DNA from: an uncultured Prevotella sp.
GTDB taxonomy: Bacteria; Bacteroidota; Bacteroidia; Bacteroidales; Bacteroidaceae
Reading direction: 5' to 3'
DNA length: 29,893 nucleotides
Assembly (NCBI GenBank): GCA_937898715.1
Contig: CALEKA010000044.1
Coordinates: 1-29,893, forward strand
Part shown: positions 8,600 through 17,393 of the stretch, piece by piece
How the letters are laid out: every line of letters starts with the position of its first letter
How positions within the stretch are numbered: position 1 is the first letter of the stretch
The notes under the pieces: model-generated
What the model saw: only the letters and a program-made list of their open reading frames with translations
The model's database searches: none
Told to the model about the DNA's origin: nothing
Program-made: the position numbers and the translations under genes

Positions 8600-9539
8600 A
8601 CAAATTGTATATTCTGTCGGCTATCGATTTCTCGTCTAATTGTAATTGCTTTATTTTATCTCTTCCGCTAATGCCTTCTCCCTTGTGTGATAAAGATTTT
8701 ATCACCAACGAAGCAAGCGCTTCAGCATCATGATTATCAGACACGTAGCAATCTTTCACTCCACTCAATAGTTCTGGAACATCGCCCACAGGAGTGGATA
8801 CTATGGGCAGATTGCAAGCCATAGCTTCCTTTACCACTTGCGGCGAGCCTTCGGAGTTTGAGGTCAAGAGCATGAGGTCGGCTCTACTGAAGATCTCAGC
8901 TATCTCCGAGCGAGACAATCCTTTCAACTCTATCTCGTTGCATTGTAGCTTGTACTTGTTTTGCAGTATAGAAAGCACATCGGCAAACAATGGGTAATTC
9001 TTTATTGGATAGTTGTGCTTTGATGGAAAAACTATTTGGACTATTTCGTTTTTCCCTCTTTGTCCTATAGGTCTGAAAGTGTTGCTATCAACAGCGCATG
9101 GGATTAAAGCATTGTTTTTGCAGTAGGCATCAACGAGTTTCTGCATACCATTATTGAGAACAATACATCCATTGCATCTTCTAACAACTTGCTTAGATAT
9201 CCATCGTGTTAGTTTACCTCCATCTCCTTGCGGCTGTATATCGCATCCATGAAATGTAATAAATGTGCTTACTTTCTTACGGAAGGGCCAGAGCATGAAA
9301 AGTCCCGACAGACCATAATGGATGTGAACTATATCGTAGCAGCCTTTGCTGATTAGATGATTGACTTTGAAGATAGATTTTAAGTATTCTATTTTACCTT
9401 TACTACCATCGATAAAGCATACATCAACATTCACGTTAGGATGGTATCTCTTTATGGCTTCGACTTGCTCATACACGAAAATCCCATTATAAGGCCTTGC
9501 CTTATCGGGGTACATGTTAGTTACAATAAGCAATTTCAT
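8580..9539 (-). CDS. Glycosyltransferase family 4
   Basis: A cytoplasmic GT-B enzyme of 319 residues. The N-terminal lobe starts MKLLIVTNMYPDKARPYNGI and has DIVHIHYGLSG and FITFHGCDI. The C-terminal lobe has FPSKHNYPIKNYPLF and the nucleotide-sugar segment TSNSEGSPQVVKEAMACNLP, which contains the E-x7-E pair of GT4. I took the ATG at 9539: the longer frame starts with a non-ATG codon inside asnB, while 9539 gives a 14-nt gap and the standard family N-terminus. It adds a sugar to the lipid-linked repeat unit; neither donor nor linkage can be read from the sequence. Base composition is lower in GC than the flanks, as is common in O-unit genes. Confidence 0.88.
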   Translation of the reverse strand: MKLLIVTNMYPDKARPYNGIFVYEQVEAIKRYHPNVNVDVCFIDGSKGKIEYLKSIFKVNHLISKGCYDIVHIHYGLSGLFMLWPFRKKVSTFITFHGCDIQPQGDGGKLTRWISKQVVRRCNGCIVLNNGMQKLVDAYCKNNALIPCAVDSNTFRPIGQRGKNEIVQIVFPSKHNYPIKNYPLFADVLSILQNKYKLQCNEIELKGLSRSEIAEIFSRADLMLLTSNSEGSPQVVKEAMACNLPIVSTPVGDVPELLSGVKDCYVSDNHDAEALASLVIKSLSHKGEGISGRDKIKQLQLDEKSIADRIYNLYEKSKH

Positions 9540-9553
9540 CACAAGCGTGTATA

Positions 9554-11383
9554 TTATGCATTTTCTGTTAGCCACTCGTTAAGCACCAATAGTAAATAAA
9601 GGTGTAGCCGTCGGTCATGTCCGCTTAAATGACTTGTAAAGTTGTTTTCAATTTCGTGCCTATCTAAGTACTGAGGCAGTTTGCCATAATAAAGTTTTTC
9701 TTGAAGTACATCTTTCTTGTCTCTAAACCAAACATCAGTAGGCGGAGCAAAACTTCTTTTCTTTCTATTTATTATTGTCTCGGGCAAATAGCTTTTAGCA
9801 AAAGCCTTGTGAATGACTTTTCCTTTTCTAAATCTGACCTTGTACTCAATAGGCAAAGATTCGATAAATCTTACAAGTTCTAAGTCAAGCAAGGGGACTC
9901 TTGTCTCTAATGCAAAATTCATAGACAACTTGTCTGTATATATCAACAGATTGTCTGCTAAATCCATGTGTGAGTCAATGATAAGGCTTCTCTGCAATGC
10001 ACTTTGTTCCTTTCGGCAAAGCAAATTGTTGAAGTATCTAACCAACTCTTCACTTTTATTGCCAAGTCTTAGCCCTGAAAGCTTAAATATCTCATCTTCT
10101 GTGAATACAGCATATGAGTTGAAGATTCTCTTTATATCATCATTGATGGCAAGCGATCTTGCGCCACGCAAGAGTTGTTGATTTTTTATGCCAAGCAATG
10201 GTACAAGTCTCTTTAACACCTTAAAGACAAAGGATGGCAGTTGTTCTCTGATATATTCTCCCTGGTATCTAAAGTAGCCACCTAAAGGTTCATCAGCTCC
10301 TTGTCCCGTTAAGACCACCTTGACGTGTTGTGAGGCCAGTTCTGACAAGTGATACATCATAATCGTAGAATCCGCCCCAATGGGTTCTTCTACGATTCTG
10401 CAGCATTTTTCAAAGTCGTTGAAGTAATCGTTCTCGTTGATAGTTACAACATGTTGCTCCAGGTCCAGTATATTTGCCGTCTCCTTGGCAAGGTCTATTT
10501 CGTTTTCCATACAGTCGTTCTCAAAGCCGACTGTAAAGGCTTTCATCCTTTTGGAAGTAGAACGAGAGGCTATGGCTGCTACCAATGCGCTATCAACGCC
10601 TCCACTCAAGAGTACACCTACATCAACATCCCCCATCATTTGGCGAGTGATTGCTTGCTTAACAAGTCGCCCATACTCTTCAATTGCGTCATCGAAAGTA
10701 ATGCTGATTTGCTGAGCGGATTTGGAGATGAAAGGGAATACTTGAATCTGCAGGCTCTCTTCGGCCAATCTTATTATACCATAATGTCCAGGACGCATTT
10801 TATTTATTTCGTTGAACATCGTATAGGGAGATGGCAAATGCCTCATACTCAAGAATAGAGAAATAGCCTCAACATTTACTGAGGTTGAAATAAGTTTCCT
10901 TATGGGGCGTATCTCCGAGGAGAAAACGGCAGAAGTACCATTTACAGCGTAGTATAAAGGTTTTACTCCAAAAGGATCTCTTGCTATCAGAACAGTCTTT
11001 TCTATATTGTCGTACAAGGCAAAAGCAAAAATGCCATTCAGATGTGAGAGCCCATCAATGCCATGCTCTGCTAAATAATATAGCAAGGTCTCAGTATCCG
11101 AATGTCCTCTAAAGTTCTGAAACCTTATATTCTTCCTTAACTCTTTATGGTTGTATATTTCACCATTAAATATGATTGTAAACCTACCATCTTGTGTGGT
11201 CATGGGTTGAGAACCTGCATCAGACAGATCTACGATAGACAGTCTGGTATGCCCTAAAGTCACCTCTCTATCGTAGGCCGACTTTATCGTAACAATGTTT
11301 TGAGCATCAGGACCTCCATGCTTGATGGTGTCAAGTACATCGTATCCAAATGGCTTATTTATGCTTCCGAGTATTCTACACAT
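9554..11383 (-). CDS. asnB: AsnB-like glutamine-dependent amidotransferase
   Basis: The 609-residue protein has the class II glutaminase nucleophile Cys2 (MCRILGSI), then GHTRLSIVDLSD, FNGEIYNHKELR, GHSDTETLLYYL and GIFAFALYD. The synthetase half begins with the ATP pyrophosphatase loop LLSGGVDSALVAAI at about 256 and has LTGQGADEPLGGY. Housekeeping AsnB makes asparagine. Paralogues inside O-antigen and capsule loci (WbpS-type) are thought to amidate uronic acids. The gene overlaps the polymerase upstream by 25 nt and sits between polymerase and GT4 in the sugar operon, with wecBC supplying ManNAcA, so uronic acid amidation is the likelier role. That function is inference; the family call is firm. 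Confidence 0.92.
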   Translation of the reverse strand: MCRILGSINKPFGYDVLDTIKHGGPDAQNIVTIKSAYDREVTLGHTRLSIVDLSDAGSQPMTTQDGRFTIIFNGEIYNHKELRKNIRFQNFRGHSDTETLLYYLAEHGIDGLSHLNGIFAFALYDNIEKTVLIARDPFGVKPLYYAVNGTSAVFSSEIRPIRKLISTSVNVEAISLFLSMRHLPSPYTMFNEINKMRPGHYGIIRLAEESLQIQVFPFISKSAQQISITFDDAIEEYGRLVKQAITRQMMGDVDVGVLLSGGVDSALVAAIASRSTSKRMKAFTVGFENDCMENEIDLAKETANILDLEQHVVTINENDYFNDFEKCCRIVEEPIGADSTIMMYHLSELASQHVKVVLTGQGADEPLGGYFRYQGEYIREQLPSFVFKVLKRLVPLLGIKNQQLLRGARSLAINDDIKRIFNSYAVFTEDEIFKLSGLRLGNKSEELVRYFNNLLCRKEQSALQRSLIIDSHMDLADNLLIYTDKLSMNFALETRVPLLDLELVRFIESLPIEYKVRFRKGKVIHKAFAKSYLPETIINRKKRSFAPPTDVWFRDKKDVLQEKLYYGKLPQYLDRHEIENNFTSHLSGHDRRLHLYLLLVLNEWLTENA

Positions 11384-12567
11384 TTTTCTTCAGATTCAAA
11401 TTGCAACATACAGAATGTCAGTGCATATAGTAGGTCGGAATGGAACACATGCCCACCTTGCGTCAGTTGAAAGGATAGGTTCATCATCCAAAATGCTAAC
11501 GCTGCATTATAAGTGTGGCAATGTTTCCTCTTAATAATGAAAGCTAATAAAAGAGTCATAGATATGAGCTTTATCAAAACGCCTATAGCTCCATCTGTTG
11601 CAAGCAATGTGGCAAACCCATTGTGGGCATAAATACGCATCCCTGTCTTTTGGTATTCATATTCTTTTAGATCGGTCATAGACTTGCCGAAAGCTAACTC
11701 AAAAGCATTTCCTGAGGCATAAAGTTCTAATGCGTTGGCAATATATACACCTCGTCCTGAGCCGAGTTTTTCTTGCTTGCCTGTTTTGATGTTGATATCA
11801 AGGACACGATCGTGAAAATTTTTATTAGTAACCATCATAAAAGTGAAGCCCACGCTAAGCACTATCGCTGTAGTTATGATGCCTACCCATTGCTTGGCAT
11901 TTACGTTCCTTGGCAAAAATAAAACAATTATACCCAATCCGCACATTACCCATCCCGTTCGTGCAAAACCAAGATACATAGCATAAGCAGCCATGATTAG
12001 CAATAGGGCATTGTATATTCGGATAGGCCAACTCTTAAAGAAAGCTCTCTTGAAAAAGTATAGTAACACGATAATACAAATGCCCATGATGCATGACATG
12101 GCATGTTGATTTTGGAAAATACCTGTATAGGCTACAACATCATCACCATAAGTGTTTCCAGATTCTTGAGTTTGGAGATTGAAGAACAAGAAGGGGATAT
12201 TTGTCAATATAAAGTACTGGCTTATGCATAATAGCATTTTCTCTACATTCTCTTTATTAAACTTATTCTGGAAATAATTAAATAATAAAGGGAGAAACAG
12301 AAACGATATACCCGTCTGAATATTGCTAAAAAGGTAATTGATGCCACCTGAGTTTACTAAATGTTTCAACGAAAGCCAATAATATCCTTGTGTCCAAGCA
12401 GGAGAGAGTTTGTGCCTATATTGAAACAGATAGTAAATGAGATATATTAATAATGGCATTTTCCATAACTGCGAAATGGTCACTCCACCTATATTGAGGC
12501 TTTCTGAGTAGAAGAGCAAGAAGAATGGAACGAATAGCAGTATGTATTTATCGAGTTTTATCGGCAT
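11359..12567 (-). CDS. wzy: O-antigen/capsule polymerase (Wzy-like) or O-antigen ligase-type membrane protein
   Basis: The 402-residue protein is almost entirely membrane segments, about ten (for example YILLFVPFFLLFYS, IYNALLLIMAAYAMYLGF, WVGIITTAIVLSVGFTFMMV). Between them is a long loop, roughly residues 240-310, with SGRGVYIANALELYASG, resembling the periplasmic loop of the Wzy/WaaL superfamily. It is the only such protein in the operon that also encodes a flippase and a Wzc, so it is most likely the polymerase that joins repeat units in the periplasm. Wzy sequences diverge strongly, so the gene symbol rests on topology and context. It overlaps asnB by 25 nt and is rich in A+T. Confidence 0.75.
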   Translation of the reverse strand: MPIKLDKYILLFVPFFLLFYSESLNIGGVTISQLWKMPLLIYLIYYLFQYRHKLSPAWTQGYYWLSLKHLVNSGGINYLFSNIQTGISFLFLPLLFNYFQNKFNKENVEKMLLCISQYFILTNIPFLFFNLQTQESGNTYGDDVVAYTGIFQNQHAMSCIMGICIIVLLYFFKRAFFKSWPIRIYNALLLIMAAYAMYLGFARTGWVMCGLGIIVLFLPRNVNAKQWVGIITTAIVLSVGFTFMMVTNKNFHDRVLDINIKTGKQEKLGSGRGVYIANALELYASGNAFELAFGKSMTDLKEYEYQKTGMRIYAHNGFATLLATDGAIGVLIKLISMTLLLAFIIKRKHCHTYNAALAFWMMNLSFQLTQGGHVFHSDLLYALTFCMLQFESEEKCVEYSEA

Positions 12568-12656
12568 TACGCAATGCTTATTATTTTAGCCAATGTGATT
12601 TGTTATATCGCATCTTGTGTTATAACAAGTGCGTATATTTGAAGCCCCTACCCACA

Positions 12657-13496
12657 TTATATTTGGGATAGAATTTGCTCCAGAGGCATGGATGTCCAAT
12701 TGGGATATTTGACCTTACGGTACAGACGATTAAGCATTCTATTCTTTTTAATGTATTTCAAAAGCACGCATAACCAACATGCTCGTCTGTATTTTTTTTT
12801 CAAATTACGCAAATCTTCTGGCGAGGCCCCAAAAAGTTGGATTACGTACAATATTTCCTTAAATGACTGTTGGCGATTTTTCGTAGAAACACCTGTTTCA
12901 CCATCAAACAAGGCTATGACATGAGGATAGCATACACTCCTACAACCTTGTATCATCATCTTGCAGAAGAAATAGAAATCACCTGCAATCTTTAGGTCTT
13001 CTGGGTACAGATTTTGTTTCTGTACTTGGCACCTTATAAAGGTGGCAGGATGGGGAAAGCGTGCTTTATCCCAATACTTTTCAGATGATGTCGCGTGAGG
13101 GAATGAATCAAAGTAACCATTATGTTCAAACTCTCTCATTCCCCCTGTTATAATTTCTTCGCCATGGTCTTCATACCATTCAAAAACATCCTCCACTGTG
13201 GACTGCTTGATGAAATAATCTCCAGAATTGCGGAATAGTATCCATTCTCCAGTAGCTACCTTTATACCCTTATTCATAGCATCATAGATACCTTTGTCGG
13301 GCTCAGATATCCAATAGGCAATCTTGTCGGCATACTTTTCAATTACTTCTTTTGTACCATCTGTGCTTGCCCCGTCTATCACAATATACTCTATGTTGGG
13401 ATAAGTCTGCTTGAGCACGTTGCAAATTGTCTGTTCCACTGTGTCCACACAATTATAGGTCACTGTTACAATGGATATCTTAGGAAAATTGCGCAT
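12657..13496 (-). CDS. Glycosyltransferase family 2
   Basis: The 279-residue protein has the GT-A fold start ISIVTVTYNCVDTVEQTI, LKQTYPNIEYIVIDGASTDGT, SEPDKGIYDAMNKGI, and WILFRNSGDYF at the position of the metal-binding DxD. This NSGD variant is common in WcaA-like GT2 enzymes. FPHPATFIR follows at about 163. No membrane helix is seen, so it should act at the inner face of the membrane. A run of nine A on the coding strand (12792-12800 on the plus strand) encodes LKKKY at about residues 231-235 and may slip. It lies 89 nt before the polymerase gene and 57 nt after the WbsX-like gene. Donor sugar is unknown. Confidence 0.9.
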   Translation of the reverse strand: MRNFPKISIVTVTYNCVDTVEQTICNVLKQTYPNIEYIVIDGASTDGTKEVIEKYADKIAYWISEPDKGIYDAMNKGIKVATGEWILFRNSGDYFIKQSTVEDVFEWYEDHGEEIITGGMREFEHNGYFDSFPHATSSEKYWDKARFPHPATFIRCQVQKQNLYPEDLKIAGDFYFFCKMMIQGCRSVCYPHVIALFDGETGVSTKNRQQSFKEILYVIQLFGASPEDLRNLKKKYRRACWLCVLLKYIKKNRMLNRLYRKVKYPNWTSMPLEQILSQI

Positions 13497-13553
13497 TTTG
13501 TTCTGAGGAGAAAATGTTTTTTATGTTATGCTGATGAAGAACTTTTGTCGAAT

Positions 13554-14615
13554 TTATTTCAGTGCTTTAGCCGTCTCTTCTAAATATGCCTTACCCCAAC
13601 GTCGGTCGGGCTCAAGGTAATTGCCCTCCCCCCATTCATTCCACGCCTTGATAAATAGAAGATTGTCGATGGCATCGTTGTGTTGTATGTATTCTTTGGT
13701 CATACGGCAAAGTTTATTCCAGTCCTCAGGTGTACTGTCTTGCAACAATTCTCCTCTGAATCCACTTCGTGGTGTATGGTCATAGTTTGGAAGGATGCAA
13801 GGAGTACACGTATTATTGCGTTTGAAAAACTCAAGCGCCCTTTGTATATAGTGGGGGTATTTCACCACAACGGGGCGATGGAACATACGTCTGACTTTTC
13901 GTATGATGTGAGGAATTTCCAGAACAACACTGAGATATGCATCAGCGACAATGCTGTCGAAACCAAGACCTTTTAGCTTGTCAACGCGTTCCTGCCCTTG
14001 AGCTAATGAGAAGAAATAGAAGCCTTCTAATCCATTTTCTGCTGCCAGTCGATTCCACGTATCAAAGAACAATTTGCAATCAGGAATGTCCGAACCCATA
14101 AATACCCCGAATAGCAATTTACCATCAACCTTAATGTATCTTTTGTCCTTGAATGCTGGCAACATGTGCATGAAATGTGCTTCATAGTCCTCTACTCCAG
14201 GGTAGGTTTGCTCCATGAGCAATTTGTTGGGAGCACCAGGCTTCCATGTTTTGGCATACCACGAGTGGTTAGCCCAACACAGGCAGAAAGGGAAATCGGG
14301 CTCACCACTTTTGACCACAGCATCGAACACTTCAGAAAGTAGTCGCTTACCATTGCCAAACCAGTAGTGCCAATAGCAAAAGCCCTCAATACCTGCCTCA
14401 CGTGCCAGTTGTGCTTGTCGCTCACGCGTTTCCGGTACCCGCAAGTCGTAAAAACCTAAATCGCGCGGCAACTTAGGTTGATAGTGTCCTTTGAAGAAAG
14501 GCTTTGCGCTCGCCACATTAGTCCATTCAGTAAACCCTGGTTCCCACCATTTGTCGTTTTCAGGAGTAGGATAGAATTGTGGAAGATAAAAAGCTATGGC
14601 GCGTATGTTGCTCAT
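13554..14615 (-). CDS. WbsX-like glycosyltransferase (GH99-like fold)
   Basis: The 353-residue protein matches the Glyco_tran_WbsX family: AIAFYLPQFYPTPENDKWW, GFTEWTNVASAKPFFKGHYQP, LAREAGIEGFCYWHYWF, FCLCWANHSW and, near the end, FIKAWNEWGEGNYLEPD. These proteins occur in O-antigen and rhamnan loci in many phyla, and the fold resembles glycoside hydrolase family 99. They are taken as glycosyltransferases because of their operon setting, though few have been shown biochemically. No signal peptide is present, so it acts in the cytoplasm on the growing repeat unit. It sits 18 nt after the upstream GT4 gene. Length is typical for a single-domain member. Confidence 0.88.
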   Translation of the reverse strand: MSNIRAIAFYLPQFYPTPENDKWWEPGFTEWTNVASAKPFFKGHYQPKLPRDLGFYDLRVPETRERQAQLAREAGIEGFCYWHYWFGNGKRLLSEVFDAVVKSGEPDFPFCLCWANHSWYAKTWKPGAPNKLLMEQTYPGVEDYEAHFMHMLPAFKDKRYIKVDGKLLFGVFMGSDIPDCKLFFDTWNRLAAENGLEGFYFFSLAQGQERVDKLKGLGFDSIVADAYLSVVLEIPHIIRKVRRMFHRPVVVKYPHYIQRALEFFKRNNTCTPCILPNYDHTPRSGFRGELLQDSTPEDWNKLCRMTKEYIQHNDAIDNLLFIKAWNEWGEGNYLEPDRRWGKAYLEETAKALK

Positions 14616-14633
14616 TGTTCAAACAGGTACTAT

Positions 14634-15788
14634 TTATTCTTTAACTAAAGTCTTATATAAGAGGTAGATGCTATCAGAGTTCTTCACCGACGAGAAGTAC
14701 TTACAAGCGTATTGTCTGCCGTTGCGAGCAAGGCGCTGAAGTAATTCGTTATCTGCAATAAGCATGTGCATTTTACATGCTAATTGTTTTGCTTCGCCTA
14801 AGTGATAAAGCAACCCCGTATCGCCATCATTGATAATTTCGGGATTGGCTCCATTGTCGGAGGCAATGACTGCAAGGTTCTGCATCATATACTCTACTGT
14901 GATGCGTCCGAACGCCTCGTTTGTTGATGTAGTTAATCCCACATCACACTTACTCAGCACTTCGGGTATATCGTTGCGAAAACCTGTAAATATCACATTG
15001 CTCTCTAAGTCGTTGTCGGCCACATATTTCTTCAACTTTTCAGTATAAGCTACATTGCCAGATCCTACAACTAAAAGTTTGAACGTACAATTATGCTCGT
15101 GTTTCAGCAACTGACAAGCTTTCAAAACCTCCATCTGATTTTTGTTCGGTTCTATTCTGCCTACAATGCAGAATGTCAGTATATCATTATTGTGAGCAGC
15201 TTGTAACAATTCGCTTTTAGGAGCAATGCCGTTGTATATAAGGCGTAAGCGTTTACCGAAAATTGGTTTATACTTGCGTGCAATAGCTTGGGAAATGGCT
15301 ATGCCGTATGCACACTTTTTGTATATCCATTGTTCGTATCGCCTACCCAATACAGATTTCATTCCAAAGTCTTCAAAGCCAAATTCTCGCAGATGCCACA
15401 CGTGAGGTACACCTCTCCACATGGCGAGATATGCACCCATGTCTATCACACTTGTGTTGGAGTGGACCATGTCAAACCGAACATTTCTCAACTTGTAGAT
15501 GAGATAAAGATTGTGTAATAGGAAAGAGATGGCAAGCAAAAGCCTTCTAACGGGTGATATGTGCTCTGCAAGTTTAAACCACACTAAGGGCATTGCAATG
15601 CACTTAATGTTCGCTTTTGAATAGACATCGGTTAGCACATGCGAATGCTTATCGCGTGGGCAAACGATGATAGGTTCTACGTGGTGATTGCTACGTAGTT
15701 CTATCACAAGTTGCAGCAAACTTCGATTGGCTCCGTCAAGGCTATTCGTATGTGTGATGAACAATATGCGCATGGGCTTTGTGGACAT
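14634..15788 (-). CDS. Glycosyltransferase family 4
   Basis: A GT-B enzyme of 384 residues. The N-terminal lobe starts MRILFITHTNSLDGANRSLL and has MVHSNTSVIDMGAY. The C-terminal lobe has FCIVGRIEPNKNQMEVLKA, VGSGN, and TSTNEAFGRITVEYMMQNLA, which includes the E-x7-E pair. I placed the start at the ATG at 15788 because the codon before it is TTG; this leaves a 23-nt gap to wzx. It is one of four apparent transferases that assemble the repeat unit after GlcNAc-PP-undecaprenol (two GT4, GT2, WbsX-like), plus the GT26. The donor cannot be read. Family confidence is high. Confidence 0.9.
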   Translation of the reverse strand: MSTKPMRILFITHTNSLDGANRSLLQLVIELRSNHHVEPIIVCPRDKHSHVLTDVYSKANIKCIAMPLVWFKLAEHISPVRRLLLAISFLLHNLYLIYKLRNVRFDMVHSNTSVIDMGAYLAMWRGVPHVWHLREFGFEDFGMKSVLGRRYEQWIYKKCAYGIAISQAIARKYKPIFGKRLRLIYNGIAPKSELLQAAHNNDILTFCIVGRIEPNKNQMEVLKACQLLKHEHNCTFKLLVVGSGNVAYTEKLKKYVADNDLESNVIFTGFRNDIPEVLSKCDVGLTTSTNEAFGRITVEYMMQNLAVIASDNGANPEIINDGDTGLLYHLGEAKQLACKMHMLIADNELLQRLARNGRQYACKYFSSVKNSDSIYLLYKTLVKE

Positions 15789-15811
15789 CAAATAGAGTAA
15801 TAAAGCATCAC

Positions 15812-17338
15812 CTAACTATTTTCCCAGTGTAATCTTGCATAGCATGCCTTGACAATCTTGCTTCGTTCGTTGCGCGTAAGCCCAATAAAGTAAATGAGCA
15901 TCGTGTTGAATATAGCACAAGCAAAGATGGCTATGACGCGCCCCCAAGGGGCTGTTACGTTGCATAAAGAGTAGGCATATATACCTATACTCGCAATGAG
16001 GGCAATGAGCAAAGGGCGGACGTATGCCTCTTTTGCATAAGATAGCGAGTTAAAGCCTAACAGATAGTGCATTAACACCAATTGGATAGCCCGTTGGATG
16101 ATATCGGCTATGATGAAAAGCACCAATATGGTGTATGGAGGGAAACCTATTTTAAACAGTCCATAAGCAATGGGAAGACAAATGATGAAGAAAAAGCTAA
16201 CGTTGATCTTAAACCATTTAATCTTGCCTGTTGCATTGATTAGATTGTAGATACCACCGCATGTAAGCGAAATGCCCCCTTGTATCACGCTTAAGTAAGT
16301 GAGTTGGAATGCACCATCAGGCACATGTCCCAACCATAGTTTTAAGACAAAGCCTAAATCGATGAGCAGCGGAAAGCAGATAAACTCAAAGGTTAGGATG
16401 TTTATGCGCCCTATCTTGTTGCACAAGTAGGTGTAGCGAGGTTTATCGCCAGCAGCATACGATTGTATGATCTGAGGAGCCGAGGCATTGTCGAAGTTGC
16501 CTGTAAAGTTGGCAATACTCTGCTTTACCGTTTTGCTTACAGCAAAAGCTCCATTCATCACAGTGCCAAAAAAAGCATTTAAGAGAAGGTCGCATCCAGA
16601 AGAATTTGCCACGTATGCCATTGTAGCCAACAGGTTCCAATTGTTGAAAGCGAGCACGGCCTTGTAGCGCTTCCATCCACGTACAAACCTAAACCGTATA
16701 ATGTTGCGCCAACGTATGTATGCCACCCAATGGTACGCCACAAAATTACTGATGGTGGTGAGGGCAAAGATGATGCTGTAAAAGCGTAAATGATTGGCGG
16801 GAGCAAGCGTTAGCAGTAAAATGCAAGCCAAGCGAAGCAGCGAATTAGCAATGTCGACTATGGCCATAAATCGAAATTGTTCGTGGGCTGTCAGCAGACT
16901 CTGATAGGGCGTGTTGATAATGCCCAGCCCCACCGTAAACATGCTAATGTGATATACAAATACGGCATCATCGAGCTTATTGTCTGCCACGTTTAGGTGG
17001 TTGTATACGTACCACAACCCAATAGTTTCGGCCAATAGCATCACTATGATGGCAAAGCATATATGAAGCGTAAGGTTAATGTTGAACGAAGCATTCACAT
17101 CGCCATTAGGCTTGCCCATCTCAATGTTGAAGAACCTACTGGTGGCGCTTGCAAGCGAGCCACTGATAAAGGTAAACACTGCCAACACACCGCCAACAAC
17201 TGCATAAAGCCCATAGTCTGACACTCCGAGAATGCTAAGTGCCAAACGCGAAATATAAAGTCCAATCACCATCGTGCTGAGCAGACGCACATACATGTAG
17301 ATGGTGTTGCGAGCTATGCGCTTGTTAGCGTTGTCCAT
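15812..17338 (-). CDS. wzx: Wzx-like polysaccharide flippase (MOP superfamily)
   Basis: The 508-residue integral membrane protein has about 12-14 helices and begins with the typical Wzx stretch NTIYMYVRLLSTMVIGLYIS followed by LSILGVSDYGLYAVVGGV. The region SDYGLY and the later FASAPQ-like segment (NFDNASAPQIIQSYAAGD) are standard for polysaccharide biosynthesis proteins of the MATE/MOP type. It flips the completed undecaprenyl-PP-linked repeat unit to the periplasmic face, where Wzy joins units. It lies 55 nt downstream of wzc and 23 nt before a GT4 gene. No truncation is seen. Substrate range cannot be told from the sequence. Confidence 0.9.
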   Translation of the reverse strand: MDNANKRIARNTIYMYVRLLSTMVIGLYISRLALSILGVSDYGLYAVVGGVLAVFTFISGSLASATSRFFNIEMGKPNGDVNASFNINLTLHICFAIIVMLLAETIGLWYVYNHLNVADNKLDDAVFVYHISMFTVGLGIINTPYQSLLTAHEQFRFMAIVDIANSLLRLACILLLTLAPANHLRFYSIIFALTTISNFVAYHWVAYIRWRNIIRFRFVRGWKRYKAVLAFNNWNLLATMAYVANSSGCDLLLNAFFGTVMNGAFAVSKTVKQSIANFTGNFDNASAPQIIQSYAAGDKPRYTYLCNKIGRINILTFEFICFPLLIDLGFVLKLWLGHVPDGAFQLTYLSVIQGGISLTCGGIYNLINATGKIKWFKINVSFFFIICLPIAYGLFKIGFPPYTILVLFIIADIIQRAIQLVLMHYLLGFNSLSYAKEAYVRPLLIALIASIGIYAYSLCNVTAPWGRVIAIFACAIFNTMLIYFIGLTRNERSKIVKACYARLHWENS

Positions 17339-17393
17339 GTTGCGAGGATGGGAAACTTAGAGAATGATGCCCCTAATATGATGCTATATATAT

